Notes: a model not told the origin generated them from the sequence alone. A DNA stretch of 8,368 nucleotides from Brevundimonas sp. (GCA_020253595.1 JADCBH010000006.1:1-8368); one strand, 5' to 3'. Counted from the stretch's first letter, positions 1-6,361 are shown. Made by a program: numbers and translations.

Positions 1-174
1 CTGGAACGGCTTGTCCCCGTAGGCCTCATGCAGCGCCCCAAGACCGGAGTACTGGCCGGTGTAGCCGCAGCGCGAGGCGGTGTTGACGATCAGCAGGGCC
101 TGACCGCGAAACCGGTCGAGCGGGATCTCGGTTCCGTCGATGCCAGTCGCAATGAAGTCGAAGACCGTCGCCAT
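1..174 (-). CDS. Glutathione peroxidase, N-terminal fragment (cut by window edge)
   Basis: The 58 visible residues start MATVFDFIATGIDG and contain NTASRCGYTGQY at 31-42. This is the active-site signature of the glutathione peroxidase (BtuE/GPx) family, with the peroxidatic residue as Cys36 rather than selenocysteine, as is usual in bacteria. Family members reduce hydrogen peroxide and organic hydroperoxides with glutathione or thioredoxin; bacterial Cys forms often prefer thioredoxin. The product is probably cytoplasmic, since no signal peptide is seen. The ATG lies 6 bp after the pdhC stop with no good Shine-Dalgarno sequence, so translation may depend on ribosomes finishing pdhC. The remaining roughly 100 residues lie beyond position 1. 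The family call is secure; substrate preference is unknown. Confidence 0.88.
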   Translation of the reverse strand, partial: MATVFDFIATGIDGTEIPLDRFRGQALLIVNTASRCGYTGQYSGLGALHEAYGDKPFQ

Positions 175-180
175 GGCCGC

Positions 181-1449
181 TCAGGCCAGCATCGTGACGG
201 GGTCTTCGATCAGCGGCTTGAAGGCCTGCAGGAACCGGGCACCCGTCGCGCCGTCGACCACGCGGTGATCACAGGTCAGGGTGACGGTCATCACAGTCGC
301 CACCGCCAGCTGTCCATTCCTGACCACGGGCCGTTGTTCGCCCGCGCCGACGCTCATGATCGCGCCCTGCGGCTCATTGATGATCGAGGCGAAGGCCTTG
401 ATGCCGAACATGCCCAGGTTGGAGACACTGAACGTCCCGCCCTGGAACTCCTCGGGCTTCAGCTTGCGGTCGCGCGCCCGCTTGGCCAGATCCTTGGCCT
501 CGGAAGCGATCTGCGACAGGGATTTGGTTTCGGCCTTCCTGATAATCGGCGTGATCAGGCCGCCCTCGATGGCGACGGCCATAGCGATGTCGGCATGATG
601 GTGCATGGCCAGGCCTTCAGGCGAATAGCTGGCGTTGGCCTCCGGGACGGCCTTGAGCGCCATGGCCGATGCCTTGATGACGAAGTCGTTGACCGAAACC
701 TTGATGCCCTGGGGGTCCAGCAATGCGTTGACCCTGGCGCGCGCTGCCAACAGGCCATCGATCTCGCAGTCGATAGTCAGGGGGAAATGGGGCACATCGC
801 GGAAACTGTCGACCATGCGGCGGGCGATGGCCTTGCGCATGCCGTCCAGCGGGACGAGGTCGTAGCTGCCGTCCGGGATGCCCATCTGGGCCAGGGACTG
901 GACCTTGCGCGGCTCGGCGGTCGATGACGACACGGCGGTGGGGGCTGACACGGCCGGAGCCCCCTTGCCGGCGGCGTCGACGTCAGACCGGACGATGCGG
1001 CCGCGCGGACCGGTTCCCTTGATAGACTTCAGATCAAGCCCGGCCTCCTTTGCGAGCCGGCGGGCAAGGGGTGAAGCGAACACGCGCTCGCCGGACCCTG
1101 TCGAGGCGACGGCGGTGGGCGTCGATGCTGCCGGCACGACAGACTCGGCAGGCTTGGATACGCCGCTCTTCGGCGCTTCGGGAGATCTGGCAGCCGGAGC
1201 GGCCGTGCCGTCTTCCCCGGCCAACCGGGCGATCAGCGTATTGACCTTCACGCCTTCGGAGCCCTCGGCGACGAGGATTTCAGCAATCTCGCCCTCGTCG
1301 ACAGCCTCGACCTCCATGGTCGCCTTGTCGGTCTCGATCTCAGCGATCACGTCGCCCGCCTTGACCGTGTCGCCGACCTTGACGTGCCATTTGGCAAGGA
1401 CGCCCTCCTCCATCGTGGGCGACAGGGCGGGCATCAGGATGTCGGTCAT
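181..1449 (-). CDS. pdhC: Pyruvate dehydrogenase E2, dihydrolipoamide acetyltransferase
   Basis: This 422-residue core subunit of the pyruvate dehydrogenase complex transfers the acetyl group from lipoyl-lysine to CoA. Domains in order: one lipoyl domain (about 1-78, lipoylated Lys42 in ETDKATME); an Ala/Pro/Ser-rich linker; a peripheral subunit-binding domain (about 123-157, FASPLARRLAKEAG and GTGPRGRI); a second linker; and the catalytic domain (about 195-422) ending in the DHRVVDG active-site motif with His395 and Asp399. The ATG at 1447-1449 is chosen because MTDILMPALSPTMEEG is the canonical lipoyl-domain start. The open frame extends 75 codons further upstream, but that part is only an out-of-frame reading of the preceding small gene. 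The start overlaps that gene's stop as ATGA, and the nearest purine-rich site is about 13 nt upstream, so translational coupling is likely. In family terms E2 forms the complex core that binds E1 and E3. Confidence 0.97.
   Translation of the reverse strand: MTDILMPALSPTMEEGVLAKWHVKVGDTVKAGDVIAEIETDKATMEVEAVDEGEIAEILVAEGSEGVKVNTLIARLAGEDGTAAPAARSPEAPKSGVSKPAESVVPAASTPTAVASTGSGERVFASPLARRLAKEAGLDLKSIKGTGPRGRIVRSDVDAAGKGAPAVSAPTAVSSSTAEPRKVQSLAQMGIPDGSYDLVPLDGMRKAIARRMVDSFRDVPHFPLTIDCEIDGLLAARARVNALLDPQGIKVSVNDFVIKASAMALKAVPEANASYSPEGLAMHHHADIAMAVAIEGGLITPIIRKAETKSLSQIASEAKDLAKRARDRKLKPEEFQGGTFSVSNLGMFGIKAFASIINEPQGAIMSVGAGEQRPVVRNGQLAVATVMTVTLTCDHRVVDGATGARFLQAFKPLIEDPVTMLA
1235..1449 (-). repeat. 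Lipoyl-coding direct repeat, copy in pdhC
   Basis: This 215-bp segment encodes the pdhC lipoyl domain and aligns without gaps to 2901-3115 in pdhB (offset 1666). I count about 23 mismatches by eye, roughly 89% identity. Positions 1259-1326, covering the lipoyl-lysine codon, match 2925-2992 perfectly over 68 bp. Confidence 0.9.
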
Positions 1450-1760
1450 TGGGCGTTCGGAGCCTTCCCTTCGGCGATCGTCTCGAAGCCGGGGCCCTTC
1501 AGGGCTTCGTTGAGCCCTGCCATGACAAGCTTGTAGGTCTCGGCCTCGTCGGCGCCTTTGCCCTGGTGATAGACGTGGGCGATGTTGCGGGCGGCGATGG
1601 CCAGCATGTGGCCGTAGGCCTTCGGGTCGTCGAAGGCAGGCTTGATCGCCATCACCGGTTCGTTGTTCGACCACCAGAAGCGGAACAGCTCGATCGCCTT
1701 GGAATCGGCCTTAACGCTCTCGGGGACCTGGATCTCGGTTCGGTTGGTCTCTTCGGTCAT
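1446..1760 (-). CDS. DUF5076-like small protein within the pdh operon
   Basis: This 104-residue protein of unknown function sits between the E1-beta and E2 genes. It has a polar N-terminus and a core resembling DUF5076: an ELFRFWW segment (about 24-30), then FDDPKAYGHMLAIAARNIAHVYHQG (about 43-67), in which the aspartate-proline, aromatic-glycine and histidine-containing helix fit my memory of that family. There is no signal peptide or membrane segment, so it is likely cytoplasmic. The ATG at 1758-1760 overlaps the pdhB stop as ATGA, and the TGA overlaps the pdhC start as ATGA. A GAGGG site lies 10 nt upstream. The fixed position suggests a role with the PDH complex, such as assembly, regulation or lipoylation, but this is inference. 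The family name is recalled, not searched. Confidence 0.82.
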   Translation of the reverse strand: MTEETNRTEIQVPESVKADSKAIELFRFWWSNNEPVMAIKPAFDDPKAYGHMLAIAARNIAHVYHQGKGADEAETYKLVMAGLNEALKGPGFETIAEGKAPNAQ

Positions 1761-3115
1761 GCCAGTACAGCCCTCACAGCCTTGATGATTTTATCGGTTC
1801 CTGGCAGCGACAGCGCTTCCAGGTTGGCCGCATAAGGTAGCGGCACGTCTTCCTGATGCACCCGCAACGGCGGTGCGTCGAGATAGTCGAAGGCGTGTTC
1901 GATCACACGCGCCACAACTTCGGCACCGACGCCCATCGGACCCCAGCCTTCCTCGGCCGAGACCAGTCGATTGGTCTTCTTGACGCTCTCGACGATGGTC
2001 TCGTGGTCGAGCGGACGGAGCGTGCGAAGATCGACGACCTCAACCGAAATGCCTTCGACGGCCAGTTGTTCGGCGGCCTGGAGCGCGAAGCCGACCATGC
2101 GGCTGTGGGCGGTAATGGTGACGTCGGTGCCTTCGCGGCGGACCTTGGCCTTGCCGATGGGCAGGACGTAATCACCTTCCGGAATATCGAACTCCAGTCC
2201 GTACATCATCTCATGCTCAAGGAAGACGACGGGGTTCGGATCGCGGATCGCGGCCTTAAGCAGGCCCTTGGCATCGGCCGCGTCATAGGGCGCGATGACC
2301 TTCAGGCCCGGAATGTTCGCGTACCAGCTGGAGTAATCCTGGCTGTGCTGGGCCGCGACACGGCTGGCGGCGCCATTGGGACCGCGGAAGACGATCGGGG
2401 CCCGGATCTGGCCGCCGGACATGTAGAGCGTCTTGGCGGCGGAGTTGATGATGTGGTCGATCGCCTGCATGGCGAAGTTGAACGTCATGAACTCGACGAT
2501 CGGCTTCAGCCCGGCCATGGCGGCACCGACACCGAGGCCCGCAAAGCCGTGCTCGGTGATCGGGGTGTCGACCACGCGCCTGTCGCCGAACTCCTGCAAC
2601 AGCTCACGGCTGACCTTGTAGGCCCCCTGGTACTGGGCGACTTCCTCGCCGATCAGGAAGACCGCTTCATCACGACGCATTTCCTCGGCCATGGCGTCGC
2701 GCAGGGCGTCGCGAATGGTGGTCTTGACCATGGTCGTCCCGGCCGGAATTTCGGGATCGCGCAGGTCGATCTTCGGGGCGGCCACCGGGGCGGTGAGATT
2801 GGCCGCCGAGGGCTCGCTGGCCAACGGGGCCACTAAGGCGTCAGCGGCGGCCTTGGGGGCAGGCGCAGCGCCAACCCCCTCACCCGCGATCCTCGCGATG
2901 GGCGTATTGACCTTCACGCCCTCCGAGCCCTCGGCGACGAGGATTTCAGCAATCTCGCCCTCGTCGACAGCCTCGACCTCCATGGTCGCCTTATCGGTCT
3001 CGATCTCGGCGATCACATCGCCCGCCTTGACCACGTCGCCCGCCTTCACGTGCCACTTGGTCAGTGTGCCTTCTTCCATCGTGGGCGACAGCGCCGGCAT
3101 GAGAATGTCGGTCAC
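1757..3115 (-). CDS. pdhB: Pyruvate dehydrogenase E1 beta subunit with N-terminal lipoyl domain
   Basis: This 452-residue protein joins a lipoyl domain (about 1-78, Lys42 in ETDKATME) through an Ala/Pro linker (about 80-125) to a full E1-beta domain. The E1-beta part shows GEEVAQYQGAYKVSRELL (from about 156, containing the Glu that activates thiamine diphosphate), DTPITEHGFAGLGVGAAM (183-200) and a C-terminal transketolase-C domain beginning near EVVDLRTLRPLD. With E1 alpha it forms the heterotetramer that decarboxylates pyruvate and reductively acetylates lipoyl groups. A lipoyl domain on E1 beta is known in several alphaproteobacteria, including Zymomonas and Sinorhizobium, and makes the protein about 125 residues longer than ordinary E1 beta. 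The start is GTG (3113-3115), overlapping the pdhA stop as GTGA, with a GGAGG site 7 nt upstream. The lipoyl part is nearly the same as in pdhC, with 6 differences in the first 79 residues. Confidence 0.97.
   Translation of the reverse strand: MTDILMPALSPTMEEGTLTKWHVKAGDVVKAGDVIAEIETDKATMEVEAVDEGEIAEILVAEGSEGVKVNTPIARIAGEGVGAAPAPKAAADALVAPLASEPSAANLTAPVAAPKIDLRDPEIPAGTTMVKTTIRDALRDAMAEEMRRDEAVFLIGEEVAQYQGAYKVSRELLQEFGDRRVVDTPITEHGFAGLGVGAAMAGLKPIVEFMTFNFAMQAIDHIINSAAKTLYMSGGQIRAPIVFRGPNGAASRVAAQHSQDYSSWYANIPGLKVIAPYDAADAKGLLKAAIRDPNPVVFLEHEMMYGLEFDIPEGDYVLPIGKAKVRREGTDVTITAHSRMVGFALQAAEQLAVEGISVEVVDLRTLRPLDHETIVESVKKTNRLVSAEEGWGPMGVGAEVVARVIEHAFDYLDAPPLRVHQEDVPLPYAANLEALSLPGTDKIIKAVRAVLA
2901..3115 (-). 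repeat. Lipoyl-coding direct repeat, copy in pdhB
   Basis: This is the partner of 1235-1449 and encodes residues 1-71 of the E1-beta lipoyl domain. It includes the 68-bp perfect match at 2925-2992. Mismatches cluster toward the 5' end of the gene (2993-3115), so the identical core is not explained by uniform divergence. Confidence 0.9.
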
Positions 3116-4146
3116 TGAGCAACCTCCACATAGACGTCAGTATAGAGCTCGGATGGATCCGGCTCGGGGCTCTCCTGAGCGAACTGGACGGCCTCGGCCA
3201 CGATCGCCTTGATCTCGTTGTCGATGGCCTTGATCTCGTCCTCGGTGGCCTTGGCGGCGTCCAGCAGGGCGCGGATGTGCTCGATGGGGTCGCGGGTCTT
3301 CTTGACCTCGTCAACCTCCTCCTTGGTGCGGTACTTGGCCGGGTCCGACATCGAGTGGCCGCGATAGCGGTAGGTCTTCACCTCGAGGATGAAGGGCCCC
3401 TCCCCGCTCCGGGCGCGGTCGACCGCCCGACGCACGGCGTCACGGACTGCCAGCACGTCCATGCCGTCGACCTGCTCTCCCGGGATGCCGAAGCTGGCCC
3501 CGCGCATGTAGAGCTCGGTCGTGGACGACGAGCGCTCGATGCTCGTGCCCATGGCGTACTGGTTGTTTTCGATGATGTAGATGGCCGGCAGCTTCCACAG
3601 CTGGGCCATGTTGAAGCTCTCGTAGACTTGGCCCTGGTTGGCCGCGCCGTCGCCGAAGTAGACGAAGGCGACCGAGTCATCGCCCCGGTACTTGCCCGCG
3701 AAGGCGAGCCCCGTGCCAAGCGCCACCTGCGCCCCGACGATGCCGTGTCCGCCATAAAAGCCAGTGGGCACGTCGAACATGTGCATCGACCCGCCCTTGC
3801 CCTTGGACGATCCGCCCGCCCGGCCAGTCAGCTCGGCCATGACTTCCTTGGGGTCCATGCCGGCGGCCAGCATGTGGCCGTGATCGCGGTAGCCGGTGAT
3901 GATCTTGTCGTGGCCCTGCTTCACGCTGGCCTGGACGCCAACAGCGACGGCCTCCTGACCGATATACAGATGGCAGAAACCGCCGATCAGCCCCATGCCG
4001 TAAAGCTGTCCTGCCCGCTCCTCGAAGCGGCGGATCAGCACCATTTCGCGGTAGTAGGACAGAAGTTCGTCCTTCGTCGCGGCGGGCGTGTTGGGAATCT
4101 TGGCCGAGGCCTTGGAATCAGAGGTCTTCTGGGCGGCTCTCGCCAT
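3112..4146 (-). CDS. pdhA: Pyruvate dehydrogenase E1 alpha subunit
   Basis: This 344-residue thiamine-diphosphate-dependent E1-alpha subunit works with the pdhB product to oxidatively decarboxylate pyruvate. The thiamine diphosphate/Mg motif is GDGAANQG from about 165, ending in ENN at 193-195 (the GDG...NN pattern). Other family blocks are REMVLIRRFEE (33-43), GFCHLYIGQEAVAVG (56-70), the GHGIVGAQ segment (133-140) and the active-site loop YRGHSMSDPAKYR (261-273). In mitochondrial E1 alpha the corresponding loop holds regulatory serines; whether Ser265 or Ser267 is modified here is unknown. The N-terminal 25 residues are Ala/Lys/Ser-rich and probably flexible. The ATG at 4144-4146 has GGAG 7 nt upstream. 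It is the first gene of the pdh cluster, 126 bp after ftsB. Length is usual for alphaproteobacterial E1 alpha. Confidence 0.97.
   Translation of the reverse strand: MARAAQKTSDSKASAKIPNTPAATKDELLSYYREMVLIRRFEERAGQLYGMGLIGGFCHLYIGQEAVAVGVQASVKQGHDKIITGYRDHGHMLAAGMDPKEVMAELTGRAGGSSKGKGGSMHMFDVPTGFYGGHGIVGAQVALGTGLAFAGKYRGDDSVAFVYFGDGAANQGQVYESFNMAQLWKLPAIYIIENNQYAMGTSIERSSSTTELYMRGASFGIPGEQVDGMDVLAVRDAVRRAVDRARSGEGPFILEVKTYRYRGHSMSDPAKYRTKEEVDEVKKTRDPIEHIRALLDAAKATEDEIKAIDNEIKAIVAEAVQFAQESPEPDPSELYTDVYVEVAQ
3123..3127 (-). promoter_or_regulatory. Ribosome binding site of pdhB
   Basis: The minus strand reads GGAGG followed by a 7-nt spacer and GTG. This strong site, placed inside the last codons of pdhA, supports the GTG at 3113-3115 as the pdhB start. 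pdhB can therefore recruit ribosomes itself as well as by coupling. Confidence 0.75.
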
Positions 4147-4214
4147 CCGGCGTCTCCGGTCTGAGCCCGCGGCGGAGCAGATCCACCCAGAGCTTCTTGT
4201 CGTTACGGAATGGG

Positions 4215-4244
4215 GCTGTAGCAGCCTTCGTTCCCGAAAGGCAA
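4215..4244 (-). promoter_or_regulatory. Possible promoter of the pdh operon
   Basis: In the 126-bp ftsB-pdhA gap the minus strand reads TTGCCT, a 16-bp spacer, then GCTACAGC. The second element matches 7 of 8 positions of the Caulobacter housekeeping -10 consensus GCTANAWC, and the first resembles TTGACG. Transcription would begin near 4208, giving a leader of about 60 nt. The match was found by eye and is not proven; pdhA could also be read from upstream promoters. Confidence 0.35.
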
Positions 4245-4272
4245 AGCGCCCGGTACGGCCTGTAACACGATT

Positions 4273-4602
4273 TCAGGAGCGCGCCGTCGCAGGCGCGGGC
4301 GCTGACGTCGCCGAGACCCGGATCACGTAGTCACGAGGGTCCGAAAAGCCGAGCACGACCCGCGCACGTTCCTCGAGCAGATCCCGCGACAGGCTGTCGG
4401 CCTTCAGATAGCGGACGCGGACCTCGAGGTCCGCACGTTGTTCCCGCAACAACACCAGCTGGGCCTCGCTCTCGGCGAGCCTTGCGTCTCGTGTGGAGCC
4501 GGACAGCAGACCACGCTCCCCCGTCAGGGCCTGAACGCCGAGATAGACGACGAGCAAAAGCAGAAAAGCGGACAGGGCGTACGGTTTCATCCGTTCGGGC
4601 AC
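4273..4602 (-). CDS. ftsB: Septum formation initiator, FtsB/DivIC family
   Basis: This 109-residue bitopic membrane protein has a short cytoplasmic start, one membrane helix (about 8-27, rich in Leu and Val) and a periplasmic coiled coil (about 37-75). The family-typical LEERARVVLGFSDPRDYVIRV segment follows at 76-96, and the tail is Ala/Pro/Ser-rich. In the family, FtsB pairs with FtsL and FtsQ in the divisome and helps activate septal peptidoglycan synthesis. The start is GTG at 4600-4602: AGAAGGAG lies 8 nt upstream of it but 20 nt from the in-frame ATG at 4588-4590, which would give 105 residues. It lies 76 bp after eno and before pdhA, all on the same strand; this order recurs in alphaproteobacteria. 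The sequence is short and low in hard motifs, so the call rests on topology, the LEERAR block and neighbours. Confidence 0.88.
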   Translation of the reverse strand: MPERMKPYALSAFLLLLVVYLGVQALTGERGLLSGSTRDARLAESEAQLVLLREQRADLEVRVRYLKADSLSRDLLEERARVVLGFSDPRDYVIRVSATSAPAPATARS

Positions 4603-4610
4603 TTCGGACG

Positions 4611-4618
4611 CTCCTTCT
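4611..4618 (-). promoter_or_regulatory. Ribosome binding site that fixes the ftsB GTG start
   Basis: The minus strand shows AGAAGGAG ending 8 nt before GTG (4600-4602). The competing ATG is four codons downstream and too far from this site, so GTG is preferred. Confidence 0.75.
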
Positions 4619-4678
4619 GAGCGCGGGACACGATTGATTGTTCGTGACCGGAAATGCCTAAGGAATGGTAGCCGAGGC

Positions 4679-5956
4679 CTATTTCAGCAGCATGCCGTCG
4701 CCGTAGTAGGACGCCTGGTCGCCCAGCATCTCCTCGATGCGGAGCAACTGGTTGTACTTGGCCGTGCGGTCCGAGCGTGCCAGCGAACCCGTCTTGATCT
4801 GACCGCAGTTGGTGGCGACGGCGAGGTCGGCGATCGTGGAGTCCTCGGTCTCACCCGAGCGATGGCTCATGACGGCGGTGTAGCCCGCGCGGTGGGCCAT
4901 ATCTACGGCGTCCAGCGTCTCCGACAGGGTGCCGATCTGGTTGACCTTGATAAGGATGGAGTTCGCCAGACCCTCACCGATCCCGGCCGCCAGGCGTGCC
5001 GGGTTGGTGACGAACAGGTCGTCACCGACGATCTGGATACGATCGCCCAGCACCTCGGTCAGGTGTTTCCAGCCTTCGAAGTCGTCTTCCGAGCAGCCGT
5101 CCTCGATAGAGACGATGGGGAAGCGTTCGCACAGGTCGGCCAGATAGGCGACCATGCCGTCGGCACCGAGGACCTTGCCCTCGCCGGTCATGTTGTAGGC
5201 ACCGTCCTTGAAGAACTCGGTGGCCGCCACGTCCAGCGCCAGATGGAAGTCCTCACCCGCCAGATAGCCCGCCGCCTGACCCGCACGGGTGATGAAGCTG
5301 AGCGCTTCCTCGGCAGAAGCCAGGTTGGGGGCAAAGCCGCCTTCGTCGCCGACGTTGGTGTTATGACCGGCGTCCTTCAGCTGCTTCTTCAGGGCGTGGA
5401 AGATCTCGGCCCCCATGCGCAGTCCCTCCGCGAAGGTCTCCGCGCCGGTCGGCAGGATCATGAACTCCTGGATGTCGATCGGATTGTCGGCGTGAGCCCC
5501 GCCGTTGATGATGTTCATCATCGGGGTCGGCAGGACGCGGGCGCTGATCCCGCCGACGTAGCGATAGAGCGGCAAACCGGCCGAGATAGCGCTGGCTTTG
5601 GCCACGGCGAGCGACACGCCGAGGATGGCGTTGGCCCCAAGGCGGCCCTTGTTCTCGGTCCCATCCAGGGTGATGAGGGCCTCATCGATGCGGCGTTGAT
5701 CCTCGGCGTCCATGCCGGACAGGGCATCGAAGATCTCGCCGTTGACGGCGTCGACCGCGTTCTGAACGCCCTTGCCGCCCCACATGACGGGGTCGGCGTC
5801 GCGCAGCTCGACAGCTTCGTGCGCGCCGGTGGACGCACCGGACGGTACCGCCGCGCGACCAAAGGAGCCGTCGTCAAGCACAACATCCACCTCGACCGTC
5901 GGGTTGCCCCGGCTGTCCAGAATCTGGCGGGCGACGATGTCGGCGATGTCGGTCAT
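4679..5956 (-). CDS. eno: Enolase (phosphopyruvate hydratase)
   Basis: This 425-residue glycolytic enzyme reversibly dehydrates 2-phosphoglycerate to phosphoenolpyruvate in the cytoplasm; enolases are also RNA degradosome components in some bacteria, including Caulobacter. All key residues are visible: the loop at SGASTGAHEAVELRD (39-53), His155 in GGAHADN, Glu205 in GDEGGFAP, and Mg ligands Asp242 (LALDVAA), Glu285 (SIEDG) and Asp312 (VGDDLF). The catalytic base is Lys337 in ILIKVNQIGTL, followed by the signature MSHRSGETEDSTIADLAVA (363-381) and Lys388 in QIKTGSLARSDR. Length is normal. The ATG at 5954-5956 has AAGG 7 nt upstream. The upstream rpmF is separated by an intrinsic terminator, so eno probably starts its own transcript, which may continue through ftsB. 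Confidence 0.98.
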   Translation of the reverse strand: MTDIADIVARQILDSRGNPTVEVDVVLDDGSFGRAAVPSGASTGAHEAVELRDADPVMWGGKGVQNAVDAVNGEIFDALSGMDAEDQRRIDEALITLDGTENKGRLGANAILGVSLAVAKASAISAGLPLYRYVGGISARVLPTPMMNIINGGAHADNPIDIQEFMILPTGAETFAEGLRMGAEIFHALKKQLKDAGHNTNVGDEGGFAPNLASAEEALSFITRAGQAAGYLAGEDFHLALDVAATEFFKDGAYNMTGEGKVLGADGMVAYLADLCERFPIVSIEDGCSEDDFEGWKHLTEVLGDRIQIVGDDLFVTNPARLAAGIGEGLANSILIKVNQIGTLSETLDAVDMAHRAGYTAVMSHRSGETEDSTIADLAVATNCGQIKTGSLARSDRTAKYNQLLRIEEMLGDQASYYGDGMLLK

Positions 5957-6102
5957 GGCAGGGCCTTGGCGAGAAAAGGGAGGGTGGCCGGCGGTTTAGC
6001 CTGCCGCCCGCCGAACGCCAACTGCCCGGGCTGGCCGACGAAGGGCCTGGCAAGGCGAACCCTTCAGCAGCGCACCATCAAATGCAGCCTCTTCCACGGA
6101 CG
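5957..6102. other. Intergenic region upstream of eno
   Basis: This 146-bp stretch between the rpmF terminator and the eno ATG holds the eno promoter candidate and a GC-rich leader. No open frame with coding character and no RNA gene was recognised. Confidence 0.6.
5993..6021 (-). promoter_or_regulatory. Probable eno promoter
   Basis: The minus strand reads TTGGCG, a 15-bp spacer, then GCTAAACC. This fits the Caulobacter sigma-73 pattern (TTGaCgS, 10-14 nt, GCTANAWC) with one mismatch in each half. It would start transcription near 5986 and give a leader of about 30 nt. Its position just after the rpmF terminator is what an independent eno promoter requires. Confidence 0.5.
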
Positions 6103-6133
6103 AAAACGGCGCGCGAGAGACCCGCGCGCCGTT
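6103..6133 (-). terminator. Rho-independent terminator of rpmF
   Basis: This is a perfect 11-bp inverted repeat: AACGGCGCGCG at 6105-6115 and its complement at 6123-6133, with a 7-nt loop. Read on the minus strand, the hairpin ends in GTTTTCG, giving a short U run at 6103-6106. It begins 23 bp after the rpmF stop. On the plus strand the stem is followed by TCAATCC, so it is polar for the minus strand. Confidence 0.85.
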
Positions 6134-6156
6134 CAATCCTTGGGACTGGCCTAAGC

Positions 6157-6339
6157 CTAGTCTTCCTTGGGCGTCAGGACCTGGCGACCCCGGTACGTCC
6201 CGGTCTTGAGGTCGATGTGGTGCGAGCGACGCAGTTCGCCCGTGTCCTTGTCCTCGGTGTAGGGGTTGGTCCCCAGGGCGTCGTGGGCGCGGCGCATGTT
6301 GCGACGCGAGGGCGATACTTTGCGCTTGGGAACGGCCAT
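6157..6339 (-). CDS. rpmF: 50S ribosomal protein L32
   Basis: This 60-residue L32 protein of the large ribosomal subunit starts MAVPKRKVSPSRRNMRRAHD, the standard bL32 N-terminus. The centre (YTEDKDTGELRRSHHIDLKTGTYRGRQV) lacks the Cys pairs of zinc-binding L32 forms, as expected in alphaproteobacteria. The open frame runs 55 codons further upstream, but the ATG at 6337-6339 is chosen because MAVPK is the conserved start; GAGACGGAC just before it is a weak ribosome site. It is a single-gene transcript, with its own promoter candidate at 6427-6455 and terminator at 6103-6133. The leader contains hairpins listed separately. Confidence 0.97.
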   Translation of the reverse strand: MAVPKRKVSPSRRNMRRAHDALGTNPYTEDKDTGELRRSHHIDLKTGTYRGRQVLTPKED

Positions 6340-6361
6340 GTCCGTCTCGATCTGAAGGCTG

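Noticed and set aside
1450..1674. 75-codon N-terminal extension of E2
   Set aside because: It is an Arg/Gly-rich out-of-frame reading of the DUF5076-like gene; the canonical lipoyl start is at 1449.
1856..2836. Long plus-strand open frames opposite pdhB (1856-2836), pdhA (3277-4164) and pdhC (28-927)
   Set aside because: All lie antisense to well-recognised genes and reflect the high-GC codon pattern. None has a ribosome site plus a recognisable domain.
4603..4678. Short inverted repeat CACGA/TCGTG between eno and ftsB as an eno terminator
   Set aside because: The stem has only 5 bp with an 8-nt loop and no T run, so read-through into ftsB is more likely.
4634..6154. 506-codon plus-strand open frame opposite eno
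   Set aside because: It is antisense to a complete enolase with all catalytic residues, has a low-complexity His/Arg/Gly/Val-rich composition typical of GC-rich shadow frames, and shows no family motif.
5157..6154. Possible frameshift or pseudogene in eno, pdhA, pdhB or pdhC
   Set aside because: All four are full length with intact motifs, so no sign of decay.
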